Shown: positions 14,613-26,600 of the stretch, one piece after another
Layout of the letters: each line of letters opens with the position of its first letter
How positions within the stretch are numbered: position 1 is the stretch's first letter
Assembly (NCBI GenBank): GCA_020002185.1
Contig: CM034534.1
Span: 37,039,555 to 37,103,554 of the forward strand
Source of the DNA: Paraescarpia echinospica
Lineage: Eukaryota; Annelida; Polychaeta; Sabellida; Siboglinidae
Length of the DNA stretch: 64,000 nt
Direction of reading: 5' to 3'
Notes under the pieces: model-generated
Told to the model about the DNA's origin: nothing
Databases searched by the model: none
The model's input: the letters and a program-made list of their open reading frames with translations, nothing else
Program-made: the position numbers and the translations under genes

Positions 14613-17600
14613 AACAGTGTATATATGTATTATATAAACCTACATTATTTTTGTGTGTGAGTGTGTTATGAATATTCATCATCCTGTCATTTCTCATTAA
14701 AATAGCAGTTAATTAGTCATTATTAACTAATTAGCAAGCAAACTCAACATACTTTAACTTCCATGATTAAAAATATATTTGTATATTTCTGCAGAGCCTG
14801 GGCTTTAGACACAATACAAACGTGTATTTAACATGTTTAAATCCCTACCAAACAATAATGGATAAGTCTATGTTATTTACGTAAGTTGGTGTCCCTTGAG
14901 TGCCAAACATTTTTATGAAGAACAAACAATGTTACTGGAGACTGTGCACAAAAATAACACAATTTATTAAACTTTCTGAGATACTTGTAATTTCCTGCAT
15001 GCACAATAAAACAGAATTTAAATATAGTTTACTGTGTAATAACTAGTTAACAGCACTGCGGGTACAGTACATCAAGATTAAAATGTCACTGTTTCATAAA
15101 TTATTATCCAGCACTTCAACATGAAGTACCAGGTAATCTTTGTAGAATGTTCACAGTATTTTGTAGATGAACCCGACATCTCTAGTGTCAAATGCAGGAC
15201 TGCCGACAGTTTCTACATTACTCCCTCTGTGTTGAAAGCATAAATTATGATGATTATTCACAATATATTTCAGGCATAGACCCGCATAGTCAGTCAACTA
15301 AGTAATATTCACAGTTCACTGCCTGCAGGCTCAGGACAACAATATTTTAATGTTTCATCAACATGAAATTATATACAAATTGGTCACAGGAGTGTCAATT
15401 CTTGATCTTGATTGATACATTGCAGATACCAATACTGGCTTGATTGCAACAGAATGGGGAGTGCGTTCAATGTTTATTTGTGGCCGTTCCGGCGCCAGAA
15501 GGTGGTAATTGAGTCCTCCGTCACAGTGCTCTCTTCCAGCTGGTTCAAATCAATCACAGTCTGTACGAAATAGGAGTGTCTATATTGTTCAGTCCTACTG
15601 TTCGGCACCTTAAATGGTCTAATGTTGTTGGTTGCAGACCTATCTACTATGTTGTCAGCCACACAGTCTTTGTATTTCTTAGCACATATTTGTCTCTTGT
15701 TGGTTTTTTCTGGGTCAAGGAATCAACCAGAGGCATAGCCAGTACCAACCCCTCAGCCATCTTGTACATGAAGATCAGGTAGAGCTGTCTTCTGCATTCT
15801 TGTAAGTGAAGGAGATTTAGTCTGTGCAGCATTGCGGTGACACATCCAGAGTCTCTGGAGTGGAAACCTTGGGTGATGAAGGGTGCTGCTCTGTTCTGTG
15901 CCTGCTCCAGGCAGTCAATGTCATTCTTATAGTGGGTGTCCCAGATTTTAGCACCGTACTTTAGAACTGTTCTGACAAGGGTCAGGTATGCCGTTCCTGG
16001 GGGCAGTGTTTAAGGTTTCGCTGGAGGAAACCTAATGTAGAGCTTGCTTTCTTAGTGATTTTGGAGATGTGAGTGGGATGTTGGGAACTTGCTTGAGGAT
16101 ACTGTTGCCAAGACTGTAAAAATACTTGGATTTCTTTCAGACGCTGAGTATATAAACATTTTTAGGGCTGAATAGCATACCCCACTTGTGGGCCCAGTCT
16201 TTCAGTTGGCAGAGACTGTTCTGTAGGCTAAGGTGATCCTGGTATGTCTGGACTTCCCTGTAAAGCAGACAGTCGTCTGCATACAGTCGCACCTGTGATT
16301 TAACTGCCAATGGCAGTCATTGATGAGACAGAGGTGTAGAATGGGCACAAGCACTGTCCCTTGTGGGACTCCTGATTCAACAGTTACCTCATTAGATGAC
16401 TCGCCCCCAAAACCGCGAAGGCGACTTTCTTGCGATTTTGCGGACATGTCCCCGACCTCATACCATATGAGATATTTTTTTAATTAAGATTTTTATTTTA
16501 AAATGTTTAAATAAACAAAATATTAATTCTCTCCACTTTTTTGCTGACTTTCGTAAGACGTGCGATGAAGTAAATTCCCATAAAACAACATTAAAAATAG
16601 TTTTAAAATTGTGTTAAAGTAACGAAATATGGCTGAAATAAAAATTGTCTAATGTCCAAGACCTATTTACATTATTAAGCTTTATTATAATATGTAATAA
16701 TATACCATTATTAAATCCAAAGTTATTATTACAATAATATAATATATGTAATATATATGTATATACAACATACCTTATTTTTGTGTGTATTTTAATATGC
16801 ACATCCTGCCATTTGTCATTAAAATAACTCTATTAATTAGTCTATATTATGGGAATAAATAATTATGCACTTGTGCAAACTTTGTGTCATGTGCGAGGAG
16901 TCTGAAATATAAAATTCCTCAATATTTTTTTAATTTATGTTTTAAAATACAAATTTCACTTATAAAAAAGAAGTGATATCATCTGACGCTGTATACATGT
17001 CTAGGAAGTAGTGGTGATAAATAATTATGCACTTGCGCAAACTGCGTGTCCAGTGCAAAGTCTGAAATGAAACATTCCACTTTTTTTGTTTATTTAAACA
17101 TAACAAAATAAAAAAAATCATAATAAAAAAAATATTTGATATGGTTTGAGGTCAGCACTGGTGTTTACATTGACTTTACTGGATTAAATTGCTCTAAAAG
17201 ACAATTAAAAAATTACTATCTGACCTCTTTGTACCGGAAGTGATTAAAAATTACATTACGAACACATACATATCGAAAAAAGCATGTAAAACAGTTTTTA
17301 TAAGGCCCTAATAATAGAGGCCAGTTAAGTACAAGATTACCCAAAGGCCTTCCTGAAGTCAAATATGGCAACGTCCACTTGCTTGCCCTTGTTGTATGAA
17401 GTGAGAAAATCATCTAAGGTAGTGAGTAGCTGGATTTCACACGAAAACCCTGATCGGAATCCGTGGTTCTGTGATGAGAGGATCTGGTTCTTTTCTAGGT
17501 GATTCAGGAGATGTCGGCATACAGTGTGCTCGAGGAGCTTACAGCACACGGAGGTCAACGAAACAGTCTATATTTTGGATGTTTGGTGTTTATCACCTTT

Positions 17601-20600
17601 TTTGAAGATACTAGAAATGTTTGCTGATAGCCAATCCGTTGGTAGAATGCCTGAGTCCAGGGACTTCTGGAAGATATCTGTCAAGGGTGGAGGCCTGGAG
17701 CTATGGCATCTGCACAGTTTTTTAGGACTGCATTGGGGATGGCATCGGGGCCACAGGCTTTTGCAGGGTTTACACTTCAAAGAAGTTTGGCTTCAGTGGC
17801 CACAGTGACAGTGATGTTTTCTATTGGCTGACGTGGGTGAACACCCAAGGGTGGTAGTGGTGACACATGTGTGAATACTGACTGGAAGTGCTTCAGTAGT
17901 ATCCTGGCTTTGGACTTGCTGTCACTAAACAAGGTTGCCTTCTCTTTGAGCGGGGATACACCAATGTTGTCTTGCTGCTTACTTTTGATAGATTGCCGAA
18001 AGGGTTTGCTGTTATTCATGTGTAGGCCTTTCTCAATCACGCTGTTCATGTGCTCCCATTCAGCTCGCCGATTGCTGTGCTTGCATTCTCTCTGAAAGTG
18101 TCTGTAGTTGTCCCAGTTCCGGTGTTTCTTGGCTTGAGCATAAAGTCTTTGTTTCTTCTTCAACATACATTGAATGTTCCTTGTTATCCATGGCGCTCAT
18201 TGACGTCTGTCACGCATTCTGGATGGAATGTGCTTCTCCGTTTCTGTCATCAGGGCTGTTTTGATGATTGTGGGAAATTAGTTCCGCTAAAACTGGCACT
18301 ACGCCATTCAGATGGCGGCAGAAATAGTATCGTTAGATAAAACTATATTGTTGGTTTGTTGGTCGGACACGACCCAGCAGAAAATTTTGAGGCAAATTTA
18401 CACCGTTGTCTTCTACTACTCGTAGCTGTTTTGGTTGTGCCATGCTAGATCATAGAGGGCATGTTTCACATACACTCATTATGTTTGTTATTTCGATCAG
18501 CTTCGAAATCAAAGTGGAAGAAAAATGGCGGACAAAATATTTACCAATATATGAACCCGCAAACAACCTATCGACGTCATCACCGTCTGACGTGCTGATT
18601 GGGTCAGATGTTGATGACGTCCAACAATTCCGAATGATTAGTCGTGCCTAAGCCGTTGTTCAAATGAACAACTAGATGTTGGATTAGTTGGGCAACACCG
18701 ACTTGGCCAACTAATCCGACAACTAGATATTCGTGTAAACGGGCCTTAAGTTTTTCAGACATCCAGAAATCTCAGATCATCTGTATCACAATAATTTGTT
18801 GTCCCTAAAACTCAGCCTAACATAGGCAAGTGTGCTTTATCTTTAGTTGCACCTAAAATATGGAATTAACTCCCCATTATTATATAATCATCTGAAACTA
18901 TAGCCTCCTTCATGATGTACACCATACCATGTGATACCATCTCTAATCACATTCATAACTGCTCTGTGTATGACACTTATGACAACATGAATTAAGAAAA
19001 AAGTATTGGATGTGTAGAAAGATTGGTGACAGTCTGAGTGAGATGTCCACTGGTGTTATTGTGTCAGTGACACTGGTGTCCTTGTCTCAGTGAGATGTCG
19101 ACTGGTGTCCTTGTGTCGGTGACGCTGATATCATTGTGTCAGCGAAACTGGTGTCCTTGTGTCGGTGAGACTGGCGTCCTTGTGTTGGTGAGACTGGTGT
19201 CCTTGTGTCAGTGAGACTGGTGTCCTTGTGTCAGTGAAACAGGTGTCCTTTTGTCGGTGAGACTGGTATCCTTATGTCAGTGAGACTGGTGTCCTTGTGT
19301 CAGTGAGACTGGTGTCCTTGTGTCATTGAGACTGGTTTCCTTGTGTCAATGAGACTGGTGTCCTTGTGTCGGTGAGACTGGTATCCTTGTGTCAGTGAGA
19401 CTGGTGTCCTTGTGTCGATAAAACTGGTATCCTTGTGTCAGTGAAACACATTGTGTCGGTGAGACTGGTGTCCTTGTGTCGGAGAGACTGGTGTCCTTGA
19501 GTCGGTGAAACTGGTATCCTTGTGTCAGTGAGACTGGTGTCCTTGTGTCAGTAAGGCTGGTGTCCTTGTGTCGGTGGGACAGATGTCCTTGTGTCAGTGA
19601 GACTGGCGTCCTTGTGTCGGTAAGACTGGTTTCTGTGCCTCCAGGAAGCCACGGAGATGGGCCCCCGGGGAGCTGGTGTCTGGCGATGTGGACACATCCT
19701 GGGAAGGCATAGAACAGAACTACATTGAACAGCGCCGCATGCTGCAAATGAAAGACCTACAGGAGAAACAAGACTTGATCCTGCATCGACGCAAGTAGGT
19801 GCATCAAGTAGGTGTGTCAAGTGTATGCATCAAATAGATGTGTCACGTACATGCATCGTGTAGGTGTGTCAAGTATGTACATTAAATAGTTATATCACGT
19901 ACATGCATCAAGTAGACATGTCAAGTAGGTGCATCAGGTAGGTGTGTCAAGATGATGCATTATATAGGTGACAAGTTGGTGGGTCAAGTCACATATAAGC
20001 ATCAAATATTTGTGTCAAGTACGTGTTGTTCCTGTGTAAAGTGTCTGTCTGTATGTGCCACCACATTCTGTCATGTCTCAGAGAGAAGGATCTATGGTTT
20101 TTGTGTATATTGTTCCTGTGTAAGGTGTCTGTGTATATGTGCCACCACATCCTGTCATGTCTCAGAGAGAAGGATCTATGGTTTTTGTGTATATTGTTCC
20201 TGTGTAAGGTGTCTGTGTATATGTGCCACCACATCCTGTCATTTCTTAGAGAGAAGGATATATGATTTCTGTGTATATGTGCCACCACATTCTGTCATGT
20301 CTCAGAGAGAAGAAGCTATGGTTTCTGTGTATATGTGCCACCACATCATGTCATATCTCAGAGAGAAGGATCTATGGTTTATGTTTATATGTGCCACCAC
20401 ATCATGTCATATCTCGGAGAGAAGGATCTATGGTTTCTGTTTATATGTGCTACCACATCATGTCATATCTCGGAGAGAAGGATCTATGGTTTCTGTGTAT
20501 ATGTGCCACCACATCCTGTCATGTCTTAGAGAGAAGGAAGTATGGTTTCTGTGTATATGTGCCACCACATCCTGTCATATCTCAGAGAGAAGGAGCTATG

Positions 20601-23600
20601 GTTTATGTGTATATCTGCCACCACATCCTGTCATATCTCAGAGTTAAGGATCTATGGTTTCTGTTTGTATGTGCCACCACATCATGTCATGTCTCAGAGA
20701 GAAGGAGCTATGGTTTCTGTGTATATGTGCCACCACATCCTGTCATGTCTCGGAGAGAAGGATCTATGGTTTCTGTGTATATGTGCAACCACATCCTGTC
20801 ATGTTTAGAGAGAAGGATCTATGGTTTCTGTGTATATGTGCCACCACATCCTGTCATGTTTAGAGAGAAGGATCTATGGTTTCTGTGTATATGTGCCACC
20901 ACTTCCTGTCATGTCTCAGAGAGAAGGATCTATGGTTTTTGTGTATATTGTTCCTGTGTAAGGTGTCTGTGTATATGTGCCACCACATCCTGTCATGTTT
21001 AGAGAGAAGGATCTATGATTTCTGTGTATATGTGCCACCACATCCTGTCATGTCTCAGAGAGAAGGAACTATAGTTTCTATGTATATGTGCCACCACATC
21101 CTGTCATATCTCAGAGAGAAGGATCTATGGTTTCTGTGTATATGTGCCACCACATCCTGTCATGTCTCGGAGAGAAGGATCTATGGTTTCTGTGTATATG
21201 TGCCACCACATCCTGTCATGTTTAGAGAGAAGGAACTATGGTTTCTGTGTATATGTGCCACCACATCCTGTCATGTTTAGAGAGAAGGAACTATGGTTTC
21301 TGTGTATATGTGCCACCACATCCTGTCATGTCTCAGAGAGAAGGATCTATGGTTTCTGTGTGTATGTGCCACCACATCCTGTCATGTCTCAGAGAGAAGG
21401 ATCTATGGTTTCTGTGTATATGTGCCACCACATCCTGTCATGTCTCAGAGAGAAGGATCTATGGTTTCTGTGTATATGTGCCACCACATCCTGTCATGTC
21501 TCAGAGAGAAGGATCTATGGTTTCTGTGTATATGTGCCACCACATCCTGTCATGTTTAGAGAGAAGGAGCTGCTGAAGGAGTGGCAGAATGAGGGTCGCC
21601 GACTGCAACGCAACAAACACATGGACAAACTGATCAACGGAGGCATTGGTAAGTGACAGACTAGAGGATATGTGGCTTGATTGCTATCTATCATAGAGTG
21701 CAGTAGTGCAACGGTAAGATCTTCGGACTCTCAACTGAGATAACTCGGGTTCGAATCCTGTGCGGCGGTGTCGAACCTTGGGCAAGTTCGTTTACTATAC
21801 ATTGCTTCTGTTCCCTCAGCTGTATGAATGAGTACCTGGCTATAGACAGTGGTGGATATTTGTGTACAAGTGGTTTTCGCACATTAATTGCAGTGTGGCT
21901 GAATGCTTCCCAGAGTTGAGATGGTATTCGATTGAACAGGTCTGCTAGGGAGTAATGTGTAAAACACTTTGAGCAGTCCTTGGACTAGATACTGAGCTAT
22001 ATAAGAACTTACCTGTTTTTACTTTATCTGTGGTCAATATTATAGATACTCGAAGTTATTCCTCCCAATAATGTGCTGTTTTCCCACAGGTTCATTTTGT
22101 TGTTTGGGGAAACAGAATGCTTTGGATTGTGCCTCGATGTTTTGCAACAAATGGCTGTTGTTGTAGCATTCATGTTTGAATTGGATTACTTTATGTAATC
22201 ACTAATTGTGCAGTCAAAGTCACACATGTAGTACAATATGTTACATACATAACTGATGAGATTTGATTTCAAACTGACCAACAGCATCTATCAAAGATTG
22301 GGAGCATCATTAATAATAACTGTGATGTCGCAAGGCAACAAGCCATTAACTTCTAGCAGGAGATGTGACAGACCAAGCTGGTGCAGTTGACTGACAGATG
22401 TTGAGATCACCTGTCATCTGGAGGTGTAGTGATCACCTGTCATCTGGAGGTGTTGTGATCACCTGTCATCTGGTGGTATTGTGATCACCTGTCATCTGGA
22501 TGTGTTGTGATCACCAGTCATCTGGAGGTGTTGTGATCACCTGTCATCTGGAGGTGTTGTGATCACCTGTCATCTGGGGGTGTTGTCATGACCTGTCATC
22601 TGTAGGTGTTGTGTCCACTTGTCATCTGGGGGTGTTGTGGTCACCTGGAGGTGTTGTGATCACCTGTCATCTGGAGGTGTTGTGATCACCTGTCACCTGG
22701 AGGTGTTGTGATCACCTGTCATCTGGAGGTGTTGTGATCACCTGTCACCTGGAGGTGTTGTGATCACCTGTCATCTGCACAAACAGCCACTGAGTGCTTG
22801 AGGTGCAGGGTTTAGCCACCAAGATGCTGCCATCTTACACCTTCAACTACCCCCTAACTACTTTTCTTATGTTGCAGATTATCAGCCAGTCACAGAACAT
22901 GCTCCCTTCGCAGTAGACAAGGAACAGATGCACATGATGACAAATGAAGAACGAATAGCTGTAAGCAGTTTGTTACAATCACATATGGGAGATGCATTTC
23001 TTGACAAAGCAGGGTAATTTAGTTATGAATGTGTGATGTCTCACCATAGCTAATTATTTCCATTAAAATGAACAAAGACGATTTGTTTTTGTTATGACCA
23101 TCATGAATGAAGATTGTAGTGAGCCACTAGTTCAAGTAGTACTTGTTTCATTGCCATATTTTATTGTCTGTGAGCAATAATTTAAATAATTTGTCCAGTG
23201 ACTTCTTAGTAAGATATTTGCATAAATGAGTAGTCATGTGGTAGATTGGTAAAATTGTTTGTGAAATCAGTTTGAAATGAAACAACGGTAAAGAAATAAT
23301 ATTGAGAAGTGACCTTTGAGTGCTGTGTTGACCTGTTATTGCTGTGTGACAGCTGGACATCCGGAGTAAACATGAGAGTCTGCGGCGTACAGCGATGTCC
23401 CCTCGCAGCAGAGAGGAGCAGGAGCAGGCTAGGTGAGTGGACACACAGTACATAAGCACACGCACACACATGCATGCACCCACATACATACAAACATACA
23501 CACGCATGCACGCACGCACGCACACACGCACACACGCACACACATGCTGTAACAACAATTGACAGTTTGTGAATGTACTGAGGGCAAAGAAAATAAACAG

Positions 23601-26600
23601 GTAATGTTGACATGATATTGTAGAAAATGTGGTTCATTAATACACATTTGGGTGGATGTTGGAATGTAGGCTACATGTATATAACATGATTTTATGATAA
23701 AAACAATCTCACTTTGAAACTGTAAGCTACTACTTTCTGATTTATTTGAATTGACCTGTCCAGAATTAGTCTAACTAAAATTGAACTAGTAAGTGTGTGT
23801 ATGTGTGAGTATGTTGATGTTTTCCTCGTAGACTGCTCGCATTTGAGGCACCAAACATTCAAGAATCAACCAGTGAATTACATGGGAAATATAACGCCAT
23901 ATTCTTTTGAAATATAATGAGGTGTGAACATTTAGAAAACAATGTTTATGCGGCACAGCAGTAACTTACAGTAATTTCACATCTGTGTGACCTCTGTCCC
24001 CCCGCAGGAATGCCCGGGACTTGGAGTTGGAACAGCGCATCAAGCAACACACAACGATGATGAAGGAGAGAAGGCAGCGGCCAAAAGGAACACCACAGGA
24101 GGAGATGGAGGCAGCCAAACAGGAGCTGGAGATGGTGGGACATATCACACACATCACACACATCACACACATTGCTCACATCACACACATTGCTTACATC
24201 ACACACATCACTCATATAACACATCACTTGCATCACTCACATCACACACATTCACATCACACACATCACTCACATCACACACACACACCACTCATATCAC
24301 ACACATCACTCACATCACACACACAACACTCACATCACTCATATCACACACATCACTCATATTACACACATCACTCGCGTCATACACATCACACACACAC
24401 AACACTCACATCACACACATCACTCACATCATACACATCACAAACGCCATTCACATCACACCACATCACATCACTCATGTCACACACATCACATCACACA
24501 CATAACTCACATCACATAGGTCACTCATGTCATTCACATCACCCACATCCCTCACATGACAGACATCACACACATCTCTCACAACACACATCACTCACAT
24601 CACACACAACACTCATGACACACACATCACTCAAATCACACACCTCACTCACATCACACACACCATTCACATCACTCACACTGCTCACACCACACACATC
24701 ACTCACATCACCCACGCCACACACATTACACACATCACACACATCACTCATATCACACACACATCACTGACATCACACGCATCTCTCACAACACACATCA
24801 CTCGCATCACACACAACACTCATAACACACACCACTCACATTACACACATCACTCACATCACACACAACACTCACATCACACACAGCACTCACATCACAC
24901 ACACCACTCACATCACACACATCACATGCATCACTCACATCACACACATCACTTATAACACACACACCACTCACACCATACACATCACTCATATCACACA
25001 CAACACTCACATCACACACATCACACGCGTCACTCATATCACACTCTTTACTCACATAACACACTTCACTCACATAACACAATTCACTCACAACACACAT
25101 CACTCACATCACACACAACAATCACATCACTCACATCACACACATCACTCATAAGACACACACCACTCACATCATACACATCACTCGCATCATTCACATA
25201 ACTCCCATCACAAACAACACTCACATCACACACCTCACTCACATCACACACATCAATCATATCACTCGCATTACACATATCACTCACATCACACACACAT
25301 CACTCACATCACATACATCACACACATCACACACACGCACGCACACGCGCACACACCACCTTACCTTTATGCAATACTGAGTCAGACATAACATGATATT
25401 AGCTTAATGTTGTGTCATGTATTAATGTTTTAAGATGATCTGTAACTGGAGAGGCAGGAGATTGTCTTATAGCAATGGTGACTGGAGACCTATTAGAGAG
25501 TAGGCAGCAGGAGAGTAAGTGGTCAGAGCTGTAATGTAGTGGTCAGTTGATGTCTTGGTGTGAAATGGCATTAAAGGGATTGGTTTCACAGTGTGTAACC
25601 TATCATTCTTATCTTCCTACACTTATCACATGTTATGCAAAACATGCATGTCTAAATATGTCAACAAAGATTGCACAGTAACATTACAATATTTTAAACA
25701 AAGTTAACTGTGGTAGACCAACCTGAACTATGTCTAGTGTCATCAGCTATGACATCCTGACCTATGTCTAGTTTCATCAGCTCTGACAAATAATGTGATC
25801 ATCGGCTATGACATTTTGACAAATAATGTTTTAGTCATCGTTATAAAAATAATTGAAGAAACAAATAACAAAACCAATGCTTCCTGTTCTAAATATTATA
25901 CCAGTGCAATATATTTTAAGATGTCTTTATTGCATATATCTTAGGTGAAGCTATCAGGATCTATTATAATTCTTCAGAATCCATTCCATAGTGATGTTAG
26001 ACCAGATTTCACTGTGCAAAGCCTGCTGATATTGTGTTCAAGTTTTGGATACATAATTGCTTACACACAGGATACTAAAGTAGGTAAGTAAAAATAAAAT
26101 ATATAAAATGGGAGATAATGTTACTTGGTACAACCGTAAAAGAAAAACCATAAAAGAAAACAGATTAAATATAACAAACATTTAATATATTAAATGATTA
26201 TGAAAATATTGATAGAAATGTTTTTTCTCACTTGAAGAAAAAAGAGAACTTGAAGTAACCTTAGGGACAGAACAATGTAGATTACATAAAAAAAGTATGC
26301 ATTATCACTGTGTATGATAAATGCATGCAACAAATGATATACTTGTGTCTGGCCGCATGTTTTAAAACAAAATCAATAAATATCTTTACATATACACAGA
26401 GACAAATAATCGTTGGAGTCTCCATAAATGATTGGCTTCCTTGTCACCATCTGGATATTGTTATGGCAGTCTTGTTCAAACATATTATAATTGTATGTTT
26501 CTAGGCAGAGCAGCTGCAACGTGAGATTGAGCAGAGACGCAAGGACATGGAGAATCGCTTCACAGCATTTGTGTCGGAACAGGTCAACGCAGCCTACAAG

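Larger units (their letters stand above)
14046..18746. mobile_element. PIF/Harbinger-like TIR element (composite) in intron 4
   Basis: The left end AGGCCCGTTTACACGAA and the right end TTCGTGTAAACGGGCCT (inside 18720-18746) are perfect inverted repeats, flanked on both sides by TAA (14043-14045 and 18747-18749), the target duplication typical of PIF/Harbinger. Inside each terminus is a second inverted pair built on GGATTAGTTGG and CCAACTAATCC, giving a hairpin. No transposase is recognised. The 4.7-kb interior holds a dead minus-strand LINE and AT-rich sequence. Confidence 0.7.
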